NCBI GenBank assembly: GCA_951812315.1
Contig: CATOSA010000029.1
Location: 1-47,402 of the forward strand
DNA length: 47,402 nt
From: an uncultured Burkholderiales bacterium
GTDB lineage: Bacteria > Pseudomonadota > Gammaproteobacteria > Burkholderiales > Eutrophovitaceae
Reading direction: 5' to 3'
The notes under the pieces are model-generated. The model saw only the letters and a list, made by a program, of their open reading frames with translations, had not been told where the DNA came from and did not search any database. A program made the position numbers and the translations under genes. This document shows positions 32,475-41,273 of this stretch, piece after piece; the stretch's first letter is position 1; each line of letters begins with the position of its first letter.

Positions 32475-33991
32475 TGCTGTCCAACCGGGAGCGGCCGCTG
32501 ACGATCGCCATCGTTGCGCTTGGCGGGCAGGGTGGCGGTGTGCTTACTGACTGGTTGGTTGATACCGCGCAGTCGAATGGCTACCTGGTGCAGTCCACCT
32601 TCGTTGCGGGTGTCGCGCAACGCACAGGCGCCACGGTCTATTGCGTCGAAATGTTTCCAAAGGACCGGGCGCGGGCCATTGGCAAGGACCCGGTATTTAC
32701 AGCCTATCCGGTGCCGGGCGATGTTGACCTGGTTGTCGCCGGTGAAATGGCGGAAACCGGCCGTGCAATTCAGAAGGGCTTCGTCACACCAAACGTGACC
32801 ACCCTGATAGCCAGCAGTCACCGCGTTTACTCCATCACCGAGAAATCGGCGTTGGGTGACGGCATTGTCGATCAGCAACCGGTGGCGCAGATTGCCGAGA
32901 AAGCCGCGAAGAAATTCGTGTGTTTCGATATGCAGGCCACGGCAAGTGAGACCGGCAGTGTGATCAGCTCTGTGTTACTTGGCGCAATTGCGGCGACTGG
33001 TGCGTTGCCGTTCAGCCGTGAGTCGTTCGAGACAAGTATCCGGAAAGATGGCCGTGCGGTCGAATCCAATCTCAGAGGGTTTGCGGTTGGCTACGAGCGC
33101 GGCTCTGCCGGCGTTAGTCCCGCTCCCGAAGTGCCGACCGACGTGGCAAAACCGGCAGGACCAAACGGTTATGCGTTGTCAGCTCGCATCGCCGCCACGT
33201 TGCCGGCAAATGCCGGCGCAATTGCACTGCACGGCGCACTGCGGGCGCTGGATTATCAGGACGTAAATTACGCCAAAGCCTACCTGGATCAGCTTGACGC
33301 GATATTGCAGGTGGATCGTGCCGCTGGCGGTGAAGAGAAAGGTTTTGGGTTGACCGAGGAAGTCGCGCGGCAACTTGCGCTGCAAATGTGCTATGAGGAT
33401 ACGATTCGCGTCGCCGATCTGAAGACGCGACATCACCGTCACGAACGGATTCGTGACCACGTTGCTGCGGCGCCCGGACAACCAGTCTATGTCGCCGAGT
33501 TTTTCCATCCGCGGATTGAAGAGATTTGCGATACGTTGCCGGCGCCAATTGCAGAGTACGTGTTGCGCTCTGACGGGCTCAAGCGCGTTCTGGGGGCATT
33601 CACCAAAAAAGGCCGGATTGTCAAAACGACAAAGATCGGCGGTTTCCTCATGTTGGATTTGATCTCGCGCTTGCGACGCTGGCGGCGGGGAACCTACCGG
33701 TACAAGATTCAGCAGCAGTTGATCGGCGACTGGCTTGAAAACGTGCGCAGCGCATCGCACGAAGACTATGATTACGCGCTTTCGATTGCGCGCTGTATCG
33801 AGCTTGTGAAGGGATATGGCGACACCTATCAGCGCGGACTGACACGCTATCAAACGACGCTGGACGCGGTACGTAAATCCACATCGCCCGACCGGGCGGC
33901 CGACGTCAGACGCCTGCACACAGCAGCGCTGGCGGATGAGCAGGGGCGCGTTTTCGACGATGCAGTCAATGCGCTGCGGCAAGGCGTCTGA
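32474..33991 (+). CDS. iorB: Indolepyruvate oxidoreductase, beta subunit
   Basis: A 505-residue subunit, longer than the roughly 200-residue archaeal IorB and matching the extended proteobacterial type. The N-terminal gamma-type domain reads IAIVALGGQGGGVLTDWLVD and FVAGVAQRTGATVYCVEMFP, then VVAGEMAETGRAIQKGFVTP and SVISSVLLGAIAATGALPFS. The C-terminal 250 residues are helical (ARQLALQMCYEDTIRVADLK, IGDWLENVRSASHEDY), a domain of unknown role found in the same family (DUF6537-like). It is translated with iorA through a one-base ATG/TGA overlap. Together they degrade aromatic amino-acid keto acids. Confidence 0.92.
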   Translation: MLSNRERPLTIAIVALGGQGGGVLTDWLVDTAQSNGYLVQSTFVAGVAQRTGATVYCVEMFPKDRARAIGKDPVFTAYPVPGDVDLVVAGEMAETGRAIQKGFVTPNVTTLIASSHRVYSITEKSALGDGIVDQQPVAQIAEKAAKKFVCFDMQATASETGSVISSVLLGAIAATGALPFSRESFETSIRKDGRAVESNLRGFAVGYERGSAGVSPAPEVPTDVAKPAGPNGYALSARIAATLPANAGAIALHGALRALDYQDVNYAKAYLDQLDAILQVDRAAGGEEKGFGLTEEVARQLALQMCYEDTIRVADLKTRHHRHERIRDHVAAAPGQPVYVAEFFHPRIEEICDTLPAPIAEYVLRSDGLKRVLGAFTKKGRIVKTTKIGGFLMLDLISRLRRWRRGTYRYKIQQQLIGDWLENVRSASHEDYDYALSIARCIELVKGYGDTYQRGLTRYQTTLDAVRKSTSPDRAADVRRLHTAALADEQGRVFDDAVNALRQGV

Positions 33992-34591
33992 CACGAAGGT
34001 TCGCGGGGCGCGCTGGACCGGCTGAAAGATCGCGCGCAGGACCATAACCAGGCGATTGTTTTGATCGCCAGTACCGGGACTGGGCGCGTGGATGCCGGTT
34101 CCAGCCAGTTCCCGGATCACACAAATGTAGTGAATGATAAGTGAGCATGCGCGTGCGCAAGGCATGCGCATTACCGGTGCGACCAGTTCTCAATATTTCC
34201 TCAATACGTAAGGCTCTGCCGCCGACCTGATGCCGGTATTTGGCATCCCGTTCGCTACCGGGATATTGCCGCGGCCAACTTGCGCAGGTGCTGGCTCAGT
34301 CTTGGCTATATCCGTGCTTGGAAAAGGGTTGGTGGCCGCTTTTGCGCTCTGATAACGGGGGCGCAGATCCCATCCGCATAAGGCTATGAAGACGGCGGCG
34401 CAGCTACCGCCGGCCAGGTGCGTGGGATACGTGGCGTAATAGCAAACAGAAAGCGGAAAGGCGTTAACCCGTCAATGGAAGGTGGGGCAGGACGCCAGGC
34501 GTGCATCGGTATATGCATGCGCGGTAAAGCCGGGAATTGGCATCAAGAGGCTTTGCTGATATTCCGCTTTCTAGACTAGGTAGCAAAGTTT
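33992..34591. other. 600-bp gene-poor region with inverted repeats
   Basis: No convincing gene is seen. A short frame just after iorB reads DHNQAIVLIASTGTGRVDAG and ends at 34143; it looks protein-like but has no start and no certain family. Structures include two GCATGCGC copies (34145-34152 and 34163-34170), GATGCC/GGCATC around 34229-34247, and ATCCCG/CGGGAT around 34245-34264. These could fold into stacked hairpins in a leader upstream of the response-regulator gene. It was compared with c-di-GMP riboswitch landmarks and no match was recognised. Confidence 0.4.
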
Positions 34592-35467
34592 ATGAATGAT
34601 TTCCTGGCTGAATCAAGCGAACTTGCGCAGGGTAAAGAACGTCTCAGAGCCCAGTATCGGAGCAAGCTACCGGACAGGCTTGCCGATATCAATGATGATT
34701 GGGCGAAAATCAGCGTTGATGGATGGAATGAGGAAGTGGCCCGCTCCATACACAATGCTTGCCATCTTCTCGCAGGTACCGGCAAAACCTTTGGTTACTC
34801 GAATGTCACCAAGTACGCTCGCATCGTCGAGACGAAACTGACCGAAGAATTTGATTGCGACGGTGGGCCAAGCCGGGAGCATCTCGATGAACTTGGCGTC
34901 GCAGTAAACAACCTTCTGGTCAATGGCCCAATCATGGACAGCGGATCAGATTCGAATTCGCCTGACGCAGCGGCAGATCAAGCCGCTGACACTACTGCAA
35001 CCGGTCGACAACGGGTTGGTTCAAAAAGCGAAGAGCAAGTGCGACGAGTCCAGCCGTTATCTACCTTACCCATTTACATCGTTGAGGATGACAAGACTCT
35101 GGCAGATCATATTGTCATGGAGTTGGCGCTGCGTGGTTACGATGGCCGCGCAGTTTACGACCTCGCTGACCTTGAGCCGCAAATACGGCGATCCGGCGTG
35201 TCGCCTGGCGCTATCGTCATGGATGTCGCTTTTCCTGACGCGATCAATGGCGGGATCGATGTCATAAACAAATTTCGCCAGGACGAAGTACTGAAGTCCC
35301 TGGTTGTCTTTATTTCGGCAAACGGATCTTTTTCAACGCGGTTAAAAATTGTACGTGCCGGTGCAGACGCGTTCTTCGCCAAACCGATTGACGTTTCAGG
35401 ATTGATTGAAAACTGGAGTCTCTGGTTGGCGAGACGAATCCCGATCCGCTGCGCATATTGGTGGTAG
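34592..35467 (+). CDS. HPt-REC part of a diguanylate cyclase (frame interrupted)
   Basis: Residues 1-112 form a histidine phosphotransfer domain with HxLAGxxxxFG (CHLLAGTGKTFGYSN; His58 is the phosphate carrier). After a Ser/Ala/Asp linker, residues 159-275 form a receiver domain: LPIYIVEDDKTLADH (acidic pair Glu165-Asp167), phospho-acceptor Asp211 (AIVMDVAFPD), Thr/Ser-Lys switch region and FFAKPIDVSGLIE. The frame then derails (NWSLWLARRIP...). Adding one A to the AAAA run at 35409-35412 gives EKLESLVGETNPDPLRILVV and joins it to the following REC-GGDEF frame as a single 576-residue protein. This first part alone would be a complete HPt-REC protein. Confidence 0.82.
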   Translation: MNDFLAESSELAQGKERLRAQYRSKLPDRLADINDDWAKISVDGWNEEVARSIHNACHLLAGTGKTFGYSNVTKYARIVETKLTEEFDCDGGPSREHLDELGVAVNNLLVNGPIMDSGSDSNSPDAAADQAADTTATGRQRVGSKSEEQVRRVQPLSTLPIYIVEDDKTLADHIVMELALRGYDGRAVYDLADLEPQIRRSGVSPGAIVMDVAFPDAINGGIDVINKFRQDEVLKSLVVFISANGSFSTRLKIVRAGADAFFAKPIDVSGLIENWSLWLARRIPIRCAYWW

Positions 35468-36321
35468 ACGATGACGAGTTGTTTACCAATCTGATAAGCG
35501 TTGTTCTGGAAGATGCCGGTTTGCATGCGAAGGGAATCAACGACCCGACCCAGGTCATCGCCAATGTATTTGAGTTCAATCCCGACCTGGTGATCCTCGA
35601 CATGTATATGCCGGAAGTCAACGGGATGGAGTTAGCCCAGGTACTTCGCCAGCATGAATCCTGCAGCGACATACCCTTGTTGTTTCTTTCCGCCGAGACT
35701 GATCCGGAAATACGGGCCGCGGCTCTTAACATCGGCGTCGACGACTTTCTGACGAAGCCCTTTGATCCCAAATATCTCGTGTCAGCGGTTGCCAATCGCG
35801 CATACCGGGCCCGGGCGCTGAGCGCAAAGATTATTCGCGACAGCCTGACTCAATTGCTGGTGCATGACGAGATCAGAAGGCAACTGGAGGCGCAAATCTC
35901 TGCTGCCGATCGCCACAAGATGGAACTGAGCTACGTACTTCTCGACCTGGACAACTTCAAGGAAATTAATGACACCCATGGCCATCTGACCGGTGACCAG
36001 GTCATCATGAGCCTGGTCGGTCTGTTACGCCGCAGTTTCCGCCGCAGCGACATCCTCGGTCGATACGGCGGCGATGAATTCGTTGTAATCATGCAAGATA
36101 CCAGCCCTTCAGACGCAGCAATCGTGCTTGAGAGGGTGCGCAACGAGTTTTCCCACATTCAGCACAAGTCCGAATCCGGCGAGGGATTTTTCTTCGCGAC
36201 GATCAGCGTCGGAATCAGCAACTATCCCAATTACACCGAACCAGAAGAATTACAGTCCAGCGCCGATCAGGCGATGTATGCCGCAAAGAAATCCGGCCGC
36301 AACAAGATCAGTCTGGCTTGA
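35458..36321 (+). CDS. REC-GGDEF part: diguanylate cyclase response regulator
   Basis: This frame begins RILVVDDDELFTNLISVVLE, a second receiver domain (phospho-Asp in VILDMYMPEVNG, switch Lys in FLTKPFDP). It continues into a GGDEF domain: DSLTQLLVHDEIRRQLEAQI, YVLLDLDNFKEINDTHGHLT and the intact active-site motif RYGGDEFVVI. An allosteric I-site, RRSD, sits five residues before GGDEF, so product inhibition by c-di-GMP is expected. It lacks its own good start (TTG at 35458), which supports its being the second half of the gene at 34592. The combined HPt-REC-REC-GGDEF layout would make c-di-GMP in response to a phosphorelay. The sensor kinase is not in the window. Confidence 0.85.
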   Translation: MVVDDDELFTNLISVVLEDAGLHAKGINDPTQVIANVFEFNPDLVILDMYMPEVNGMELAQVLRQHESCSDIPLLFLSAETDPEIRAAALNIGVDDFLTKPFDPKYLVSAVANRAYRARALSAKIIRDSLTQLLVHDEIRRQLEAQISAADRHKMELSYVLLDLDNFKEINDTHGHLTGDQVIMSLVGLLRRSFRRSDILGRYGGDEFVVIMQDTSPSDAAIVLERVRNEFSHIQHKSESGEGFFFATISVGISNYPNYTEPEELQSSADQAMYAAKKSGRNKISLA

Positions 36322-36676
36322 CTGGATTTATCAAGAGAGCAGTTCATCAAGAAGTCAGTTCATCAGGAAACTATAGGATCAATTTCACCGGGTCAGACGG
36401 CTTGAATTCGCATCATTGCACACGCTTTTCACAACCCGGCACAAGTGCCGATATCGGTGAAGTGCGGTTCGGCGACCTGGCCCCGTTTGTGCATCATACA
36501 AACCGTAGAACAGACACTCGCTTTCGCCGCTGGATCCCGGTTTCCGGCGTGCAAAGCCGTCCGCTGCCCTGTCGGATAAATAGCAGGCAAGCCGTTGGAT
36601 TCGTACACTCAAACCCATTCAGGAACACCGTTTACATGGCGCCAATTCGGAAAGTAAACGACATGAAGATTCTCCA
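36322..36676. other. Intergenic region before the kinase gene
   Basis: A 355-bp space with no gene recognised. It begins with a 10-bp direct repeat CAGTTCATCA (36340-36349 and 36356-36365, period 16) right after the diguanylate cyclase stop. This could be a regulator site or a chance duplication. A TATAGGAT lies just downstream. Confidence 0.4.
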
Positions 36677-38537
36677 ATGTCTACTGAACTGACCAAGGTC
36701 GGAAAATACAAGATCTTGCGCGAACTGGGGCGCGGCACCAGCAGCCGTGTCTATCTCGGGCTCGATCCTTTCTCGGATCGCGAGGTTGCGATCAAGGTAA
36801 TGCACAGGGACTCGCAGTCGGGCGACACGGATGAGAACCGGATCGAACGCATATTCCGCAATGAGGCGTCGCTTGCGGGCAAACTGGTCCATCCGCACAT
36901 CATCGAAATTCTCGACGCCGACGTTGACAACGAAACGGGTTATATCGTCATGGAGTACGTCGAAGGCCGTACTCTCGAGGATTTTTGCAAGGTCGATACG
37001 TTGATGCCTTTGAATCGCGTTGTGGAGCTGGCATACAAGTGTGGGCTTGCCCTCGATTTTGCCAGCAAAAAAGGCATTGTCCATCGCGACATCAAGCCCG
37101 CCAACGTGATGCTGGGCAACAACGGCGACGTCAAGCTGACCGATTTCGGCATTGCCTTGCAAAGTAACGGCGAAAGCAACCAACTCGAAGGCGTTGGCTC
37201 ACCGACGTACATGTCACCAGAGCAGGTTCAGGAGCAGCCGCTCACTTTTCAGACAGACATTTATTCGCTTGGCATCGTGATGTACCGGCTGCTCACCGGA
37301 AAACTGCCTTTTGTTGCGTCAAATAACACCAGCCTGGCCTACCAGATAGTGAACGTGGAACCGATTCAGCCGAGCCTTCACCGTACTGACTTGCCGGCAG
37401 AGATCGATCGAATCGTCATGAAGGCGATCGACAAGGACGTGAGTCAACGCTATCAGTCCTGGGAAGATTTCGCCCAGGACCTGGAGAATGCAAACAACGA
37501 ACTGCCGCAGTCGACGGAGTCCATCAACGAGACCGAGAAATTTGCCGCAATCAAGAAGGTTCGCTACTTTCAGGATTTCGCCGAACTCGAGATCTGGGAG
37601 ATGGTTCGCATCGCAAAGTTTCATCGCGTGCAGCCCAAGGAAACGATCGTATCCGAGGGGGAAGTGTGCGAAAGCTTCTATCTCATTGTCAGCGGCGAGG
37701 CGCGGGTCAGAAAGGCGAGCAAGTCGCTTACCGTTCTTGGCGATGGTGACTGCTTTGGCGAGATGCCGTATTTCGAGGAAAGAGGCCCGCGAACGAGCTC
37801 GATCGTTGCGATTACGCCGATGACGTTAATCGAGGTCAATTCAAGCGCGCTCAGGATGGCCAGCGATGCCTGCCAGCAGCAGTTCAACCGTGGTTTCCTG
37901 CGCATTCTTCTCGATCGTATCGACAGACTTTCCAAGGCAAATACCGCATTGGCGAAAGCGGTACGCGACAAGACAGACTCGGCGGCATCCAAGGTGCCGG
38001 AAGGAGGGAAACCCGCACCGGCCCAATCTGCAGCGGCAAAACCAGCACCCTCGCAACCCGCAGCAACGCAACATACGGCGACGCAACATACAGCAACGCA
38101 ACCTGCGGTGGCGCAACCCGCAGCAGCAAAACCAGAGGCCAACGCGCCTGCGACCAAGGCCCCTGACGCCATGCAAGCTGCAGCTCAGATACCGGCGGCC
38201 GACGCACCCGGAGCCAATGAAGCGGGAATCACTGGAACTGAAGATTGAGTTCCCGGGAGCAAACGAGTCTGACTCCAAAGGGTCTGATTCAAAAGAACCT
38301 GATTCGAGCGAACGACAACCAAAGACTCCGGAAGCAGACAAGGCCGAATCCAAGGCTCCGCAAGCACCGGCGACCGAAACAAAAGATCTGAAATCAGAGG
38401 CAGCTGAGCTCAAGGCGCCGGAATCAATTACTTTGGAACTCGTGCCGCTGGAGCCAAAGAAAACGGAGTCAAAAGGTATGGAATTTGAGGCTCCGGAATC
38501 AACTGAATCAGTGAAGTCAACAGCTCAATCTGGCTGA
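36677..38537 (+). CDS. Ser/Thr protein kinase with cyclic-nucleotide-binding domain and low-complexity tail
   Basis: Residues 10-275 form a Hanks-type kinase: GRGTSSRVYLG (P-loop), Lys40 in VAIKV, Glu63, HRD loop IVHRDIKPANVM (Asp138), DFG at 156-158, and SPTYMSPEQ. Residues about 295-420 form a CRP-like cNMP-binding domain with FGEMPYFEERGPRTSS in the phosphate-binding cassette. A long Ala/Pro/Gln tail follows (encoded by imperfect 15-bp repeats, 38030-38140). The uninterrupted frame stops at 38248. Dropping one G from GGG (38224-38226) extends it through a Ser/Glu/Lys/Pro-rich segment (ESDSKGSDSKEPDSS...) to 38537, 619 residues in all. No transmembrane helix is seen. A cyclic nucleotide may control the kinase; it lies next to a diguanylate cyclase gene. 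Confidence 0.87.
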
Positions 38538-38611
38538 GCATCCAGCCGGTCTATTGCGCCTAATAGCGCACCCCCCAACATTGCGCCCGAATCATCCAGG
38601 GTCCGACAGGC

Positions 38612-38635
38612 TGCTACGTAGCACTGCGCTATACT
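38612..38635 (+). promoter_or_regulatory. 12-bp palindrome with -10 element
   Basis: TGCTACGTAGCA (38612-38623) is a perfect 12-bp palindrome ending 6 bp before TATACT (38630-38635), a good -10 hexamer. It takes the place of a -35 element about 45 bp upstream of the dehydrogenase ATG. It looks like an activator or repressor operator, but no cognate regulator is obvious. Confidence 0.45.
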
Positions 38636-38667
38636 GATCGCCACGAACAAAAAAGAGAATCAGGGCG

Positions 38668-39801
38668 ATGAGAAACTCGATCTTCACCACCGCACTTGGC
38701 GCCACGTTGCTCAGCTTGCAGCTTGGATTCACCGCTACTCCTGCCACTGCTCAGAATACGCACGCAGCGGCCGAAGCACAGGCCTTAATCGAACGGTTCG
38801 GTTTGCGTGAGTCGCGCCAGCCAGTGCGCGATCTGGGCAACTGGAAGGTGCCTGAAAAGGTTGTTGTCTGGCAAAACGAGGAGCGCTTGCCGGCGCTCAG
38901 GGCGGCGTATCCATCCATCACTTTTGAATCGGTCGCCGGCGTTCCGTCCCTGGCGGCGGCGCTTGAAGACGCTGACGTTTTCGTCGGTTACTGCATACCT
39001 GCGGGCGTGAACAGTGATCACAGTCTTCAGTGGATCATGTCGATGGCCGTAGGTGTTGAAAATTGTGTCGCGTCCGAAGTCGTGCAGCGTCAAAAAACGA
39101 TCGTTGCCAATGTCAAAAAACTCTCTGGTCCTGAAATCGCCGAGCACGCCATTGCATTGATGATGGCGCTTAACCGCGGGTTGGATGGCTTCATTGCAAA
39201 TCAGCAAAAGGAGGTCTGGGACAGGGGTCTTCTTGCCGACGACATCTGGGAACTCGAAGGGCGTACGGTGCTGGTTGTCGGGCTGGGCGGAATTGGAATT
39301 GAAATCGCGCGCCGCGCGCATGGGTTAGGCATGAAGGTCACTGCAACGCGCAACAGCCGCCGTGAAGGTCCCGAATATGTCAGTTACGTAGGCCTGGCTG
39401 ACGAGCTGCTCGAATTGGCCGCTGAGGCTGATGTGGTGATCAATACCGTCCCGCTGACTGACAAGACAAATGGCATGTTTAACGCTGAATTCTTTGAGGC
39501 CATGCAATCGCATGCCTACTTCGTCAGTGTCGGCCGCGGCAAAAGCGCGAACACGGATGACCTTGTCGCAGCGCTCAGGAACGGTCAAATCGGTGGCGCG
39601 GGTCTGGACGTTTTCGACCCCGAACCGCTACCTGCAGATCATCCGCTCTGGAGCCAGCCGCGTGTAATCATCACGCCGCACGTGGCATTTCGATCGGAGA
39701 AACTTCGTGAAAGAGTCTGGATACTTGTCGAAGAAAATCTGCGGCGCTACGTCAATGGCGACAAGCTGATCTCGAAGGTGGACATGCGACGCGGTTACTA
39801 G
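38668..39801 (+). CDS. Exported D-2-hydroxyacid dehydrogenase-like protein
   Basis: A 377-residue member of the NAD-dependent D-isomer 2-hydroxyacid dehydrogenase family. It has the Rossmann motif VLVVGLGGIGIEIARRAHGL, the signature VINTVPLTDKTNGMFN, the catalytic Arg region SVGRGKSANTDDLVAAL, the Glu in GAGLDVFDPEPLPADHPLW and the catalytic His in ITPHVAF. It is preceded by a clear Sec signal peptide (ALGATLLSLQLGFTATPATAQ), which cytosolic relatives lack. Export of an NAD enzyme is unusual; the cofactor might be tightly bound or absent, or the signal might be a membrane anchor. The gene is alone and has a palindromic promoter element upstream. It converges on the NTT gene. Confidence 0.85.
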   Translation: MRNSIFTTALGATLLSLQLGFTATPATAQNTHAAAEAQALIERFGLRESRQPVRDLGNWKVPEKVVVWQNEERLPALRAAYPSITFESVAGVPSLAAALEDADVFVGYCIPAGVNSDHSLQWIMSMAVGVENCVASEVVQRQKTIVANVKKLSGPEIAEHAIALMMALNRGLDGFIANQQKEVWDRGLLADDIWELEGRTVLVVGLGGIGIEIARRAHGLGMKVTATRNSRREGPEYVSYVGLADELLELAAEADVVINTVPLTDKTNGMFNAEFFEAMQSHAYFVSVGRGKSANTDDLVAALRNGQIGGAGLDVFDPEPLPADHPLWSQPRVIITPHVAFRSEKLRERVWILVEENLRRYVNGDKLISKVDMRRGY

Positions 39802-39817
39802 GTTAACGCGAGTTAAC
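39802..39817. terminator. Small dyad between convergent genes
   Basis: GTTAAC-GCGA-GTTAAC lies exactly between the two stop codons of the convergent dehydrogenase and transporter genes, flanked on each side by CTAG. The six-pair, AT-rich stem is weak, so it may be only a partial bidirectional terminator. Confidence 0.35.
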
Positions 39818-39819
39818 TG

Positions 39820-41163
39820 CTAGACAGGGTTCTTCTCAGTAACCTTGTCTGGCGCCTTGCCGCCAGAAATGGCAAGGCCATGGTCCGCCTCCGCACGCCG
39901 CCCAATCATCAGGCCGACGACTGCCCACACTGCTGCAATGCCGGCACCTACGGCCGCTACTGCCGCCATGCCCAGACCCAATACCTGGGTCAGGCCGGTA
40001 AACCCCCACCCCCAGAACACGTCCCCGCCTCGATAGACCACCACATCGATGACGGGTTTGGCCTTGAAGCGGGTTTCCTGATCCACATGGGTAAACAACA
40101 TTTCGCGGGCAGGCCGGGTGATTCCGTAATTGCCTGCACGGCGAAAAATCTGCAATCCGACCACGATGGAAAGCAGCGGCACCATCGCAACTGAAAGCAG
40201 TCCGCCCATCACCACGACCGGCAGCAACGCCAGCGTCCAACCCAAACCAAATCGTGTGCTCAGACGCGAAGTTATAAACAATCCGCAGACGATGGTCAGA
40301 GAGTTGGTCGCAAGATCCATGAACGCCCATATTTCGGTGCGCTCCGCGCGGCTGTACTCGGCCATCAGGTTCTTGAGTTCCAGATAGACGAACGAGCCTA
40401 TGCCCGTATAGAGGAACAGAAACAGCCCGATGCCCAACAGAAATCGATTCTGAAAAAACAGTTTGAAGCCTGCCAGCGAACTACCGCCGAGCGCGGGCAA
40501 CTGCTGCATCTGGCCTTCACGGCTGCCGTAGTGCGGGTCGTTGCGTGTAATCCCCTGCAAGTAAAAGATGATCGGAAGTGTGGCAAGCAACACCCCGCTG
40601 GCTACCACTATCAGGTTGTAGGTGCCCAGATTCGAAAAAAGCAATGGGATGGAGGGGCCCATCATTGCGCCGACGCTGGCACCGGTCGTGATAACGCCAA
40701 ACAGCCGCTTGGACTGCTCGCGGGTGTGCAGGTCCGACATGAAACTCCAGAAAACCGAAATCGGAAACAGGCTGAAAACACTCACCCACACATAGAATGC
40801 CTTGTCGATTAACACTGCGTCCTGGATGTACAGCGACGCCAGATAAAAAATGATGAACGTCGTCGCGAAAAACGCGTAAACGGCGGGCACCATGTTCTTG
40901 AGCGATACTCTCGAGATCGACAGACCGTATATCGCCACCACCGCGAAGCTGAAGAAAAAGTTAATCGTCCACAGCAGACTGACCTCGGCATCCGTCCAGT
41001 CGCTGGACATGGCGTCGCGCACCGGCCGCAGAATGTAATAGGCCGCCATCAATATCAGCACCAGGAAGAACGAAGCCGCCGTGGCCTTGATTTCATGGGC
41101 TTCGATTTTTGATATTGCTTTTACCATGCGGGCAACAGGTCCCGGTGAAGCTTGATCAGTCAC
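39820..41163 (-). CDS. NTT/Npt-type (ATP:ADP antiporter-like) membrane transporter
   Basis: A 447-residue, 12-helix transporter resembling the nucleotide-exchange (TC 2.A.12) family: FFLVLILMAAYYILRPVRDA with the conserved PVRD, FWSFMSDLHTREQSKRLFGV, TGASVGAMMGPS, and the late signature RPAREMLFTHVDQETRFKAK followed by PVIDVVVYRGGDVFWGW. Canonical NTTs of obligate intracellular bacteria and plastids exchange ATP and ADP. Related MFS-like proteins in free-living bacteria probably have other substrates, so nucleotide transport is not claimed. The start is GTG at 41163 with GGAG upstream; a TTG four codons earlier is less likely. It lies downstream of the amidohydrolase on the same strand. Confidence 0.82.
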   Translation of the reverse strand: MTDQASPGPVARMVKAISKIEAHEIKATAASFFLVLILMAAYYILRPVRDAMSSDWTDAEVSLLWTINFFFSFAVVAIYGLSISRVSLKNMVPAVYAFFATTFIIFYLASLYIQDAVLIDKAFYVWVSVFSLFPISVFWSFMSDLHTREQSKRLFGVITTGASVGAMMGPSIPLLFSNLGTYNLIVVASGVLLATLPIIFYLQGITRNDPHYGSREGQMQQLPALGGSSLAGFKLFFQNRFLLGIGLFLFLYTGIGSFVYLELKNLMAEYSRAERTEIWAFMDLATNSLTIVCGLFITSRLSTRFGLGWTLALLPVVVMGGLLSVAMVPLLSIVVGLQIFRRAGNYGITRPAREMLFTHVDQETRFKAKPVIDVVVYRGGDVFWGWGFTGLTQVLGLGMAAVAAVGAGIAAVWAVVGLMIGRRAEADHGLAISGGKAPDKVTEKNPV

Positions 41164-41273
41164 CAAACACTCCAATTCAGGATCACGTGGTCAGACTTTT
41201 CGGATGTTGTAATTCTCAAAACTTGCTGCGTATCAATGTGCTGCGATCGACCCACGTCGCTGCGATCGCCACG

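Noticed and set aside
33179..34171. A 330-codon minus-strand open frame opposite iorB
   Set aside because: It lies antisense to clear iorB coding sequence, has no ribosome-binding site and no family resemblance. Long antisense frames are common in high-GC genes.
34430..34480. c-di-GMP (GEMM) riboswitch upstream of the diguanylate cyclase
   Set aside because: The GGGACGCAAAGCC and tetraloop-receptor landmarks are absent; only loose similarity (AGCAAACAGAAAGCGG) was found.
38030..38140. CRISPR-like short repeats
   Set aside because: The 15-bp imperfect repeats are in frame within the kinase tail and encode Ala/Thr/Gln/Pro low complexity, with no spacers.
39820..41163. Evidence of an intracellular, ATP-stealing lifestyle from the NTT-type gene
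   Set aside because: The window is rich in catabolic and exported enzymes typical of free-living cells, and NTT-like MFS proteins with other substrates occur in such bacteria.
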